A stretch of 64,000 nt of DNA from Methylomonas aurea (GTDB lineage Bacteria > Pseudomonadota > Gammaproteobacteria > Methylococcales > Methylomonadaceae), in the NCBI RefSeq assembly GCF_024505045.1, contig NZ_JANIBM010000004.1, positions 1-64,000 on the forward strand. The letters run 5' to 3'. The position numbers and the translations under genes were made by a program. The notes under the pieces were generated by a model, which was not told the DNA's origin, searched no databases, and saw nothing but the letters and a program-made list of their open reading frames with translations. Shown here piece after piece: positions 19,108 through 27,997 of this stretch; the first letter of the stretch is position 1, and each line of letters begins with the position of its first letter.

Positions 19108-20294
19108 GGCTGGGATGCGGCGACAGCCGGCGCCGGCCGGCCGGCTATCTTGACTGCCGCCCCGTCGCGTAGGCGGTCGGCGCCGTCGACCACCAGGGTT
19201 TGCCCGGCATCCAAACCTTCCAGGATGGCGACGGTTTCGCCGGCCGCCGGTCCGGTTTCGACTTGCCGTACCGTCACGGTATTGTCGGTATTGACCAGGT
19301 AGACGTAGGCGCCGGCAGCGCCTTGTTGGATGGCGGCATTCGGCGCCAGCACCGTGTCGCGCAGCAGGTCGAGCCGCATTTTGACGTTGACGAACTGGTT
19401 GGCGAACAAGGTGTGGTCCGGGTTGTCGAAAACAGCTTTCAATTTCAAGGTGCCGGTGCCGGGATCGATCTGGTTGTCGATTGCCAGCAATTTGCCGACC
19501 GCGAGTTTTTGCCGGCCGGCGCGGTCGTACGCCTCGACCTCCAATGCCGTGCCGGAGCGCCAGCGCGCCATCACGGCCGGGGCCTGGTCTTCCGGCAGCG
19601 TGAACACCACCGAAATCGGCTGCATTTGCGTGATCACCGCCAGGCCGTTGATATCGCTAGCGCGCACCATATTGCCCTGGTCGACCAGGCGCAGGCCGAT
19701 GCGGCCGGAAATCGGCGCACTGATTTTGGTGTATGCCAGTTGCAATTTGGCGTTTTCGACCTGAGCCCGGTCGATTTCGACCGTGCCGCGGTATTGTTTG
19801 ACCAGGGCCGCCTGAGTCGCGGTCTGTTGGGCGGCGATCGAATCCTGTTCCAGTAAGGTCTGGTAGCGGGCCAGGTCGAGTTCGGCGTTTTTCAGTTGCG
19901 CTTCGTCGCGCAGCAGTTGGCCTTGGGCTTGCTCCAATTGGACTTGGAACGGGCGCGGGTCTATTTCCGCCAGCAACTGGCCTTGGCGCACGTTGCTGCC
20001 CTCGTTGAACGCAACTTTGACCAGTTCGCCGTCGACGCGGGAGCGCACCGTCACGGTATGCAGCGGCGTGACGCTGCCCAGTCCGTGCAGATAAATCGGC
20101 ATGTCGCCGCGCCGGGTTTGGCCGGTGGCGACGCTAACCGGCAACGGCTCGGATTTGCCGTTTTGGCCGGACTCCTGTTGCCGGCCCGGGCGATCCGCCA
20201 GCCAGTAGGCGGCGCCGGCTACGCCGAGCGCGGCGGCTAATAGCCAGACGATTCTGCTGCGCCGGCCGTCCGGGCGATGTGGTGTCTGTTGCAT
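19104..20294 (-). CDS. mdtA: RND membrane fusion protein, MdtA type
   Basis: This 396-residue periplasmic adaptor has an N-terminal membrane segment ([19 protein letters not shown]), a biotinyl-lipoyl half ([20 protein letters not shown]), an alpha-hairpin ([21 protein letters not shown]) and the second lipoyl half ([19 protein letters not shown]). It links the MdtBC pump to an outer membrane exit duct. It is the first gene of the three-gene operon on the minus strand, with a gap behind it holding the terminator of the upstream cupin gene, so the operon promoter should lie in 20295-20351. No regulator such as BaeSR is adjacent. Confidence 0.9.
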   Translation of the reverse strand: MQQTPHRPDGRRSRIVWLLAAALGVAGAAYWLADRPGRQQESGQNGKSEPLPVSVATGQTRRGDMPIYLHGLGSVTPLHTVTVRSRVDGELVKVAFNEGSNVRQGQLLAEIDPRPFQVQLEQAQGQLLRDEAQLKNAELDLARYQTLLEQDSIAAQQTATQAALVKQYRGTVEIDRAQVENAKLQLAYTKISAPISGRIGLRLVDQGNMVRASDINGLAVITQMQPISVVFTLPEDQAPAVMARWRSGTALEVEAYDRAGRQKLAVGKLLAIDNQIDPGTGTLKLKAVFDNPDHTLFANQFVNVKMRLDLLRDTVLAPNAAIQQGAAGAYVYLVNTDNTVTVRQVETGPAAGETVAILEGLDAGQTLVVDGADRLRDGAAVKIAGRPAPAVAASQP

Positions 20295-20351
20295 TGTGTT
20301 CGGTGCTGCCTGAGTGCCTGTCCGGAACTGCGCTTGGGCCTAATCAAAGCA

Positions 20352-20375
20352 AAAAGGCATCCTAGGATGCCTTTT
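20352..20375. terminator. Perfect 24-bp palindrome terminator after the cupin gene
   Basis: AAAAGGCATCCT followed by its exact reverse complement gives a GC-containing stem flanked by A and T runs on both strands. It lies just downstream of the cupin stop on the minus strand and upstream of mdtA, so it separates the two transcription units. Confidence 0.8.
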
Positions 20376-20401
20376 CGAACCATGCCCGCAAGCGGCGAGG
20401 G

Positions 20402-20677
20402 TCAATCGTAGTGGTAATGTTTGCGCAACGGTTTGACGACTTCCCAGTGGCTGTCCAGACCGGCGTGAAACATGACCAGATCGCCCGGCACAATTCTGAC
20501 CGGTTCGCCGCCGACCGGTGTGACGACGATTTCGCCTTCCAGCACGTAAGCGGTTTCTGTTTCGTCGAAATCGATGGTGAAGGTAGAGATTTCTTTTTCC
20601 CAGATCGGCCAGCTCGCGACGCCCAGTTCCTGCAAACGCTCTTCGCTGGGGTTGTGCTCTACGGTAATTTGGCTCAT
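20402..20677 (-). CDS. Small cupin-fold protein (DUF861-like)
   Basis: This 91-residue single-domain cupin has ETAYVLEGEIVVTPVGGEP and IVPGDLVMFHAGLDSHWEV, the two cupin motifs in short form. The N-terminal WPIWEKEISTFTIDFDE is typical of the small family with a cupin_3 domain. Members of this family have no agreed reaction; metal or small-ligand binding is likely. It is followed by its own terminator, and a 63-bp gap separates it from the upstream chain-length gene. Confidence 0.8.
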   Translation of the reverse strand: MSQITVEHNPSEERLQELGVASWPIWEKEISTFTIDFDETETAYVLEGEIVVTPVGGEPVRIVPGDLVMFHAGLDSHWEVVKPLRKHYHYD

Positions 20678-20740
20678 GAATTTCCTTGGTGGCTTAAGTT
20701 AAACGGAAGCCGGATTCTAGCATTGATGCGCCTGCGGCGC

Positions 20741-22198
20741 CTAGGATTGGGAGTGGTCGTCCGGCAACGGTTTCGGATCGTTCCAGCGCCTGAGCTGTTT
20801 GACTTGGTCGAATTCGACGTGGGGCGGGGGTTGCTGCTCGGCCAGTTCCGGGGGGGCATGCTGGTAGAGTTCGTATGCGGTGACGCTGTTGATGGTGGCC
20901 AGTGTCGGCTCCTTACCGAGGTAGTCGCGCAACCAGACGGCCAGCAAGGCCAGCGCCAGACAGCCTGCGCCGGCAATTGTGGCTTGTACCGGATAATCCG
21001 GCCGGATCGGGCTATCCGGCAACGAGGCCCAATCCACCACATCCAATTGCGGATTACTTTGCCGCTGTTTGACTTCGATTTCGACCAGGCGTTGCCGGGT
21101 TTGCCGTTGCAATTCTTCCAGTTTGGCCAGTTCTTCCAGCATGGCCTGGTGTTGGGCGAAGCGGTTGGTGTAATCGGCGGCCCGTTGTTTGTGGCGTTCC
21201 AGGTCCTGGCGCAGGTTTTTTACGGCGTAGCGGGCGGCGTTATAGGCATTCTCGGCTTCCTGTTCGGCGAAGCGGCTGGCGGCTTGTTCCTTTTCGGCGA
21301 TTTTACGTTCCAATTCCGCCAGTTGGGATTTGACTGTGCGCAGGGTCGGATGGAAATCGATATATTCGTCGGTGTATTGGCTGCGTTGGCGTTCCAGCGT
21401 TTCCCGCAGTCTTTCGGCTTGCGCAGTCAATACCGCGAGGCTTTGCGAATCGGCATCGGCTACCACGGATTTGCCGGCCGCCAGCGCCTCGCGGATCGCG
21501 TCGAGCGTCGCTTTGGCCTTGGTTTCCTCTTCCTCGGCAGCGTTTAGCGCAGTATTAAGCCCTTGTAGTCGGGCGTGGGCTTCGTTGTCCGTGCTTTGCA
21601 GCGAGACGATGTTATGTTCACGGCGGAAGGCTTCGACGGAACGGCGCTGGTCTTGTACTTGTCGGTCCAGGCGCTGCAATTCGGCGTTGATGTCGGCCGT
21701 GGCTTTATCGCTGATTTCGGCGATATACTCACTGCGGCTTTGTTGGTAGGCCCTGATCCAGGTGTTCAAGGCTAACTGCAAAAACCGCGGGTCTTGACCT
21801 TCTGCACTCAACTGTACCAGGTTGGTATCGGCGAGCGGATTGACCTGAAACAACGCTTTGAGCTGGTTTACGCCGACATGCTGCGCGTTTCCGGCCTGAT
21901 TCAGCACTGCCGCGGTGGTTTCCAGCACACTGTGCCCAAGCAATACTTGTTTCTGAATGCTGACGTGTTCCAGGTCTGCCACGGCGTGGGCTTGGTCGAT
22001 TTCCCCCGCTGCCGTGGTCAGTACCAGCGCCTGGCTCTGGTAAACCGCGGGTTGCAAAAAGACGTAAGTTTCGGTGGCGGCCAACGCCGGCAGCAACACC
22101 AAAAAAAACAGGTATCTGCGCCGCAACCGTTTCGGAGCCGGTTCCGGAATGAAAAAATCGTCGGTGTCGATGTGGAAATCGTTGTGGTTCAGCAGCAT
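20741..22198 (-). CDS. Polysaccharide chain-length determinant (Wzz/GNVR-like)
   Basis: This 485-residue protein has a cytoplasmic N-terminus, a first membrane helix (YLFFLVLLPALAATETYVFL, about 29-48), a long periplasmic coiled coil rich in Glu, Gln and Ala (about 175-395), and a second helix (ATIAGAGCLALALLAVWL, about 412-429). A short cytoplasmic tail rich in Pro and Gln follows. This is the layout of co-polymerases that set exopolysaccharide or O-antigen chain length. It lacks a tyrosine kinase domain. No glycosyltransferase or wzx/wzy gene is beside it, so it is an orphan, although two HD-GYP genes lie just upstream and c-di-GMP often controls exopolysaccharide. Confidence 0.8.
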   Translation of the reverse strand: MLLNHNDFHIDTDDFFIPEPAPKRLRRRYLFFLVLLPALAATETYVFLQPAVYQSQALVLTTAAGEIDQAHAVADLEHVSIQKQVLLGHSVLETTAAVLNQAGNAQHVGVNQLKALFQVNPLADTNLVQLSAEGQDPRFLQLALNTWIRAYQQSRSEYIAEISDKATADINAELQRLDRQVQDQRRSVEAFRREHNIVSLQSTDNEAHARLQGLNTALNAAEEEETKAKATLDAIREALAAGKSVVADADSQSLAVLTAQAERLRETLERQRSQYTDEYIDFHPTLRTVKSQLAELERKIAEKEQAASRFAEQEAENAYNAARYAVKNLRQDLERHKQRAADYTNRFAQHQAMLEELAKLEELQRQTRQRLVEIEVKQRQSNPQLDVVDWASLPDSPIRPDYPVQATIAGAGCLALALLAVWLRDYLGKEPTLATINSVTAYELYQHAPPELAEQQPPPHVEFDQVKQLRRWNDPKPLPDDHSQS

Positions 22199-22512
22199 AA
22201 CGATTCTCTCCGCGGAAGTGGCCGGTCAGGCGCTATTCTGATTGTTCGCGAGCATGCTCCGCCGCCGAATGGAACGGCGACCGGAGGTTTGCAGCATGAT
22301 GGCGGATGCAGTGTAAACCTTTCTTAAAATCTGGCAATTGAATTATTACCGCCGGCGCTACCCGAATAATCGGCGGTTAATTGTGACTGGCCGCATAATT
22401 ATTGGCGCAATTTTGCGGGTTTATCGCCGAATAACTATAGGGTGCGGCGGCGGACTGTATTAAGCTTTACCGGTTAATTAATTTTTTAGAATATCGGGAA
22501 GTTTTTGCAGGT
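22199..22512. other. 314-bp divergent intergenic region
   Basis: It lies between the chain-length gene (minus) and the second HD-GYP gene (plus), and becomes AT-rich toward the latter. One imperfect inverted repeat is visible (ACCGCCG...CGGCGGT around 22348-22376). I looked for a GEMM-type c-di-GMP riboswitch because of the downstream genes and saw none of its conserved blocks. Both genes' promoters should be here, but no strong -35/-10 stands out. Confidence 0.4.
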
Positions 22513-23736
22513 ATGAAACAGAAAGACGACGGCTGGTTGCGGATTCACGTCTACGAATTGAGAGTCGGTATGTGCGTATGCCGGCTGGAAGACCCGCGCC
22601 AGGAGTCGCCGTTCCTGTTCGACCGCATCGTCATCGAAAGCCAGACCGATATCAAGACGCTGCAGGACATTTGCGATTACGTCTATATCGACGTCAAGTG
22701 GCAGAAGTCCTCGGCCGGCGCGATCCCGACCCGGGGCACCGATTCCATCAAGCATCTGAGTTTCGCCCGTTCGTTCAACCAGACCGCGAATACCTTCCAC
22801 CGGACCGGCAATCTGATCAAAACCGTTTTGGACGACATCCGCTTCGGCAACCAGTTCAGCGTCAGTGCGGTGAAGCAGGCCGTGGCCGATACGGTGGACA
22901 AAGTGATGGAAAATCCGGACGCGATGCTGTTGCTGACCCAACTCAAGGACCAGGACCAGTACACCGCCCAGCATTCGATGAATGTCTGCGTGCTGTCGAT
23001 ATTGCTCGGGCGCGAACTGAATTATTCGGTCGACGAACTGAACAAGCTCGGGTTCTGCGGCTTGATGCACGATGTCGGCAAAATGAAAGTCCCGCTGGAA
23101 ATTCTGAACAAACCCGGCAGGTTGGAAGACGACGAAATGGTCATTATGCGCCAGCATACGCTGCATGGCCGCAACGTGCTGATGTCGGCGCGCAACGCCT
23201 ATCCCGGCGCGGTGGATGTGGCCTACGCCCACCACGAGCATTTGGCCGGCACCGGCTATCCGCGCGGACTGGGCAAGAGCGCGTTGTCGCTGTTTACGCG
23301 TTTGGTGGCGGTGGTCGATACCTACGACGCGATTACCAGCGACCGGGTCTACCAAAGAGGCAAACCGCATCTGGAAGCGCTGGGCATTTTGGTGAAAGGT
23401 ATGAACCAGCATTACGAAGCCAATTTCGTAACTCAGTTCATCAACTGTATCGGTTTTTATCCGCAAGGCAATTTGGCCGAACTAAGCAGCGGCGAAGTCG
23501 GTATCATCGTCGAACAAAATAGGGCCGACCGGCTGAAGCCGAAAATTCTGCTGATCCGGGACCAGAACAAACAACCGATTCCGGAACAGATACTCGATCT
23601 GGCGCTAACCGCTACCGATAAAGACGGCAAGCGTTACGGGATCAAGCAGATTATCCGGCCGCAGGATTACGGTATCGATTTGAGCCAATACTGCCGGGAC
23701 GGTAAATTCAGCCAAGCTTATCCTGTAGTTTCTTGA
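22513..23736 (+). CDS. DUF3391/HD-GYP domain protein 2 (c-di-GMP phosphodiesterase)
   Basis: This 407-residue paralogue of the gene at 11649 has DUF3391 (residues 10-60, IHVYELRVGMCVCRLEDPRQ) and an HD-GYP domain with QHSMNV, MHDVGK (about 185) and HHEHLAGTGYPRG (about 249). The metal ligands look intact, so it should hydrolyse c-di-GMP. It ends with [15 protein letters not shown], like its paralogue. An AGGT lies just before the ATG. The third HD-GYP gene follows after 44 bp in the same direction, so the two are probably co-transcribed. Confidence 0.93.
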   Translation: MKQKDDGWLRIHVYELRVGMCVCRLEDPRQESPFLFDRIVIESQTDIKTLQDICDYVYIDVKWQKSSAGAIPTRGTDSIKHLSFARSFNQTANTFHRTGNLIKTVLDDIRFGNQFSVSAVKQAVADTVDKVMENPDAMLLLTQLKDQDQYTAQHSMNVCVLSILLGRELNYSVDELNKLGFCGLMHDVGKMKVPLEILNKPGRLEDDEMVIMRQHTLHGRNVLMSARNAYPGAVDVAYAHHEHLAGTGYPRGLGKSALSLFTRLVAVVDTYDAITSDRVYQRGKPHLEALGILVKGMNQHYEANFVTQFINCIGFYPQGNLAELSSGEVGIIVEQNRADRLKPKILLIRDQNKQPIPEQILDLALTATDKDGKRYGIKQIIRPQDYGIDLSQYCRDGKFSQAYPVVS

Positions 23737-23780
23737 CCCCCCGAACGCGGCGGCCCGGACCGGATTCGGATAATTCTCCT

Positions 23781-24938
23781 ATGGAAAAAAAGATCAGCGT
23801 CAGCCAATTGCGTAAAGGCATGTATCTCTGCGCTACCGACCGCAAATGGCTGGACTTACCGTTTTTCGCCACCAAATTCCTGATTCGTTCCGATGCCGAA
23901 ATCGATACCTTGCGCCAGTATTGCCGCGAGGTGTCCATCGACTTGGCGAAGGGGCTGGATGTAGCCGAGCCGGAGCATGAAGTGACAACTCGGCCGGACC
24001 CGGCGGCCGTGCCGGAGCTGGAGCCGTTGCGGCAATTTCGGAGCCGCTTCGAAATTGTGTTGGACAGGATTCGCACCGGCTCCGGCTTAGATTACGGCGC
24101 CGCTGAGGACATTGCCTGCGATATTGTGCACGCGCTGGATAGCTGCGGTATATCGCTAAACGGGATAGAAGGCTGGCGCCTGATTGGCGACAGGGTAGCG
24201 CACAAATCAGTCAATGTCTGTGTGCTGGCGGCGGCTTTGGCGCGGCGATTGTCATTCTCGCCGGACCTGATGCGGCACACGGCAATCGGGGCGTTATTGC
24301 ACGATCTCGGTTTGCTTACCCTGCCGCAAGCTATCATTGGCAAATCTTCGGAGCTGACCGACGCAGAGCGGTTGGACGTTCGGCAACATGTGGCAGCCGG
24401 CCTAGCTCTGTTGGCCGAGGTTACGGAGGTACCGGGCACGGTTGTGGATGTTGTCAGGGATCATCACGAACGGCCGGACGGCGCGGGCTATCCGCGCGGC
24501 TTGGCCGGCGGGCAAATCGGTTTGCCGGCCCGTATGGTCGGCGTCGCATCGGTCTACGAAGCCCTGCTTAGCGATCGCGCGGACCGGGCGGGGCAAGTCA
24601 AAGTCGAAGCGCTTCGGTATTTGTACCAGGCGAGTCCGGCACAATTCGACGCCGCGGCGGTCGCCGGCTTGATCGAGGTTTTGAATGTCTATCCGCCGGG
24701 ATGCGTCGTCGAGTTATCCAACGGGGCGTTGGCGATGGTGGATGAGGGATCGGTTGACGACCCGAGCCGGCCGCCGTGTCGCATGATTGCCGATTCCAAA
24801 AAACAGTTGCTGTTTCAGGAACAACGCATCGATTTGAGCCAAGCCGCGCATTCCAATTTATCCATAGCGCGGCTTCTGGCGCCCGACGAGCCGTTTATCG
24901 AATTGCTCGCCAGCTTTGCGGCGATGGAGCGGATTTAA
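23781..24938 (+). CDS. DUF3391/HD-GYP domain protein 3 with altered metal site
   Basis: This 385-residue relative has DUF3391 (residues 7-55, KISVSQLRKGMYLCATDR) followed by a divergent HD-GYP domain. The GYP block is intact (HHERPDGAGYPRG, about 228), but the first metal-ligand motif QHSxNV reads AHKSVNV (about 139), with Lys where His is expected. HDxGK reads LHDLGLL (about 173), with Lys lost. It may have weak or no phosphodiesterase activity and act as a c-di-GMP or partner-binding module. The ATG at 23781 has only a distant GGA ahead of it. Its stop region overlaps the convergent heptosyltransferase gene by 4 bp. Confidence 0.85.
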   Translation: MEKKISVSQLRKGMYLCATDRKWLDLPFFATKFLIRSDAEIDTLRQYCREVSIDLAKGLDVAEPEHEVTTRPDPAAVPELEPLRQFRSRFEIVLDRIRTGSGLDYGAAEDIACDIVHALDSCGISLNGIEGWRLIGDRVAHKSVNVCVLAAALARRLSFSPDLMRHTAIGALLHDLGLLTLPQAIIGKSSELTDAERLDVRQHVAAGLALLAEVTEVPGTVVDVVRDHHERPDGAGYPRGLAGGQIGLPARMVGVASVYEALLSDRADRAGQVKVEALRYLYQASPAQFDAAAVAGLIEVLNVYPPGCVVELSNGALAMVDEGSVDDPSRPPCRMIADSKKQLLFQEQRIDLSQAAHSNLSIARLLAPDEPFIELLASFAAMERI

Positions 24939-25954
24939 CTTTCTGCCGTTTCCGCGGCGGGGGTTGGCAACAATTGTTTGGACAAGGCCACGATATCGGC
25001 TACCGGAATTTCGCCGATCGAAAAATCGTTTTTGTTCAGTTTGAACGGATCGACCGCGGACGGCGACTTCAGCACTTTGTTGATTTTAGTCTGGTAGACG
25101 CGGCTGACGGGTGTCGGGCCGAACAGGGTAATTGAAGGCCGGTTCATGCCCCAGGCCATGTGGGTCGGCCCGGTGTCGTTGCCGATGACCAGATCGGATT
25201 TGGCCACAACCGCTTTCAAGTCGTTCAGGTTCATCTGCGGCAACACCCGCGCCAGACTGCGTTCCGCCAGCCACTGCGCCATCCAGTGTTCCTTTTCGTT
25301 GCCCCAGCAAATCAGAAAATTGGCCTCCACGCCGAAAATCACCTGCAGATATTTTTCCAGCGGATAATTGCGGCTGGGCCAGGTGGAACCAATCACCAAC
25401 AGGATATTGCTTTGTTGCTTGGAAAAATAATCTTCCAGCTCGATTTGCGGCGGCCGGAAAAACAGAAAAGGCCGTTTTTCCAGGATTTGATGGGTGCCGA
25501 CCTCGAGCCCGAGCGGCCGGGTCAGTACCTTAACATTGCGGTCTATGGTGTTGGCATCGTAAGGGCAGGCGACGGTCTGGGCATAAAACCAGGCCGCCGT
25601 TTTTTCGCGGATCGAGTTGCGGTCGAAGCCGGCGCAATTGGCGGCCAGCAGCCGGCTGACCAAGGCGGATTTGATCAAGCCCTGGGCGTCGATCACCAGA
25701 TCGTAGCCGTGTTGAGCATAACCGCGGACTTTGCCGATTTCGCCGAATATGCGTAGCTTATCGGTTTTCAGGGCCTTCAAATTCACCGGCAGCACCTGAT
25801 CGATATGCGGATTGTCTGCCAGCAGTCCGGAGAAACGTTCTTCGACCACCCAGTCGATTGTCAGGTCCGGATAGACTGCCTTGATGAACTGCAAGGCTAC
25901 CATCGCATGCACGATGTCGCCTAATGCCGACAATTTGACGATCGCGATTCTCAT
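24935..25954 (-). CDS. waaC: Lipopolysaccharide heptosyltransferase I
   Basis: WaaC adds the first heptose to Kdo in the LPS inner core. The 339-residue GT9-family protein starts MRIAIVKLSALGDIVHAM, the family N-terminal motif, and has the donor-site block SDLVIGNDTGPTHMAWGM followed by ITLFGPTPVSR. The ATG at 25954 overlaps the waaF stop as ATGA; a 33-codon upstream extension of the frame lies inside waaF and is rejected. Together with waaF it builds the heptose region of the core at the cytoplasmic face of the inner membrane. Confidence 0.92.
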   Translation of the reverse strand: MRIAIVKLSALGDIVHAMVALQFIKAVYPDLTIDWVVEERFSGLLADNPHIDQVLPVNLKALKTDKLRIFGEIGKVRGYAQHGYDLVIDAQGLIKSALVSRLLAANCAGFDRNSIREKTAAWFYAQTVACPYDANTIDRNVKVLTRPLGLEVGTHQILEKRPFLFFRPPQIELEDYFSKQQSNILLVIGSTWPSRNYPLEKYLQVIFGVEANFLICWGNEKEHWMAQWLAERSLARVLPQMNLNDLKAVVAKSDLVIGNDTGPTHMAWGMNRPSITLFGPTPVSRVYQTKINKVLKSPSAVDPFKLNKNDFSIGEIPVADIVALSKQLLPTPAAETAES

Positions 25955-26964
25955 CGCTCGGCCTCCAGTGCGGCCAGCACCTGTTCCGGGCGCAGGTCGA
26001 CCAGGCAACGCGTGTGGCCGAAAGGGCAGTCGCGCTTGAAGCAGGGCGAACATTCCAATTTCAGGGTCAGAATATGCGCGGCCGGATTCAGCGGCGGGGT
26101 AAAGCCGGGATCGGAAGAACCGTAAACGGCGACGATTTTTTTGTCCAGCGCGGCGGCAACGTGCATCAAGCCGGAGTCGTTGCTGATTACGGCGTCGGCC
26201 AGCGACAGCAAGTCGACCGCTTCGGCCAGCGAGGTTTCGCCGGCGAAATTGCGGCAGACGCCGCCGGTCAAATTAACGATGGTGTCGGCGACCGGCCGGT
26301 CTTTATCGGAACCGAACAACCAGACCTGCCAGCCTTCGCCGATTTTGGCGTTGGCGACGGCGGCGAAATGCTCGGCCGGCCAGCGTTTGGCCGGACCGTA
26401 TTCGGCGCCGGGACACAGAGCCAGGATTTTTTTGCCGGCATCGATGCGGAATTTGTCGCTGACTTGGCGGCGTTGTTCGGCGCTGATCGCCAGTTGCGGA
26501 ATCGGATAGGTCGGCGGCTGTTCGTTTGCAGCGGGCAGTCCCAGCGCGACAAAGCGCTGCACCGTCATGGTTAGCTGGTTTTTGTCCAGTCGGCGGGCGT
26601 CGTTGAGCAGGCCCCAGCGCAATTCGCCGAGATAGCCGGTGCGCAGCGGGATGCCGGCAAAAAAAGGCACCAGCCCCGACTTCCAAGAGTTGGGCAGGAC
26701 GATGGCTTGGTCGTAACGGCCGCGAAGCTGGCGGCCCAAGCCAAACCGGGCGCCGAGGCCGAATTGGCCGTGGCCGAGCGGCATCGCTATGCCTTGCCGC
26801 ACTTGCGGCATTCTTGCCAATAATGGCAAAGACCAGGCTGGCGCCAGGACGTCGATATGACAATCGGGGAGTCGTTGTTTTAGCGTGATGAACAGGCTTT
26901 GCGCCATCACCATGTCGCCGACCCAGGATGGGCCGACGACCAGGATGTTATGCGGGGAAGGCAC
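25951..26964 (-). CDS. waaF: ADP-heptose:LPS heptosyltransferase II
   Basis: WaaF adds the second heptose of the LPS inner core. The 337-residue GT9 protein begins ILVVGPSWVGDMVMAQSLF, has PNSWKSGLVPFFAGIPLRTG, LCPGAEYGPAKRWP and the donor motif DAVISNDSGLMHVAAAL, and ends with a Cys-containing block SPCFKRDCPFGHTRCL typical of WaaF. The start is GTG at 26964. It follows ilvE by only 6 bp, so the amino acid and LPS genes share a transcript, probably by chance of operon assembly. Confidence 0.93.
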   Translation of the reverse strand: MPSPHNILVVGPSWVGDMVMAQSLFITLKQRLPDCHIDVLAPAWSLPLLARMPQVRQGIAMPLGHGQFGLGARFGLGRQLRGRYDQAIVLPNSWKSGLVPFFAGIPLRTGYLGELRWGLLNDARRLDKNQLTMTVQRFVALGLPAANEQPPTYPIPQLAISAEQRRQVSDKFRIDAGKKILALCPGAEYGPAKRWPAEHFAAVANAKIGEGWQVWLFGSDKDRPVADTIVNLTGGVCRNFAGETSLAEAVDLLSLADAVISNDSGLMHVAAALDKKIVAVYGSSDPGFTPPLNPAAHILTLKLECSPCFKRDCPFGHTRCLVDLRPEQVLAALEAER

Positions 26965-26970
26965 GTCGGT

Positions 26971-27897
26971 TTAGGATACCAGCGTCAACCATTCCTTGTG
27001 GTCGGCGCGGCGGCCGTGGACATAGTCGAAATACAAGGCTTGCAACTTCTCGGTAATCGGGCCGCGGCTGCCGGAGCCGATGTCGCGGTTGTCGTATTGG
27101 CGGATCGGCGTGACTTCGGCAGCGGAACCGGTGAAGAAGGCTTCGTCGGCCACGTAAACTTCGTCGCGAGTGATGCGTTTTTCAATGACTTCATAGCCTT
27201 GTTCGCGAGCTATCGTCATCAGCGTGTCGCGGGTGATGCCTTCCAGTGCCGAGGTGGTCTCCGGGGTATAAATCTTGCCGTTGCGGACGATGAACAGATT
27301 CTCGCCGCTGCCTTCGGCGCAGAAGCCTTCGTGGTCCAGCAACAACGCTTCGTCGTAACCGGTCGATAACGCTTCCTGCAAGGCCAGGATCGAGTTGATA
27401 TAGTTGCCGTTGGCCTTGGCCTTGCACATCGTGCTGTTGACGTGGTTGCGGGTGTAGGACGAAGTGCGGATGCGGATGCCTTTTTCCATGTTTTCCGCGC
27501 CCAGATAAGCGCCCCAGGTCCAGGCTGCGATCATGACGTGGACTTTCAAGTTGTCGGCGCGCAGGCCCATGCCTTCGGAACCGAAGAACACCATGCTGCG
27601 GATGTAGGCCGATTCCAGGTTGTTTTTGGCGACCGCGTCGCGGTGGGCCTGGTTGATCTCATCCTTGGAGTACGGCATTTTCATGTTCATGATATGCGCG
27701 GAACGGTACAGGCGGTCGGTATGCTCGGCCAGTTTGAATATGGCGGTGCCGGCATCGGTTTTATAGGCGCGCAGACCTTCGAAGACGCCGCAGCCGTAAT
27801 GCAGGGTGTGGGTCAGGACGTGGACTTTCGCATCACGCCAGTCAACCCATTTCCCGTCTAGCCATATCAAACCGTCTCTATCATCCATCGTTGCCAT
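26971..27897 (-). CDS. ilvE: Branched-chain amino acid aminotransferase
   Basis: IlvE transfers the amino group from glutamate to the 2-oxo acids of leucine, isoleucine and valine, the last step of their synthesis. The 308-residue class IV PLP enzyme has the lysine region CKAKANGNYINSILA, the phosphate-binding EGSGENLFIV and GITRDTLM, and the N-terminal HTLHYGCGVFEGLRAY. It completes the pathway whose earlier enzymes IlvIH and IlvC lie 3-6 kb upstream on the same strand. It is the first gene of a tight unit with waaF and waaC. Confidence 0.96.
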   Translation of the reverse strand: MATMDDRDGLIWLDGKWVDWRDAKVHVLTHTLHYGCGVFEGLRAYKTDAGTAIFKLAEHTDRLYRSAHIMNMKMPYSKDEINQAHRDAVAKNNLESAYIRSMVFFGSEGMGLRADNLKVHVMIAAWTWGAYLGAENMEKGIRIRTSSYTRNHVNSTMCKAKANGNYINSILALQEALSTGYDEALLLDHEGFCAEGSGENLFIVRNGKIYTPETTSALEGITRDTLMTIAREQGYEVIEKRITRDEVYVADEAFFTGSAAEVTPIRQYDNRDIGSGSRGPITEKLQALYFDYVHGRRADHKEWLTLVS

Positions 27898-27997
27898 TTG
27901 TCTGAACCCGTTCTGTTAAAAAATCGTGCGCCGCCGTCGCGGCCGAAAACTGCCCGAAATTGTACTATAAAGCCGCGGCCGGCAATACCGGCGGCGT

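Noticed and set aside
22199-22512. c-di-GMP riboswitch before the HD-GYP pair
   Set aside because: None of the conserved GEMM sequence blocks is visible.
22486-23466. 326-codon minus-strand frame opposite HD-GYP protein 2
   Set aside because: It is His/Gln/Val-rich shadow sequence without family motifs.
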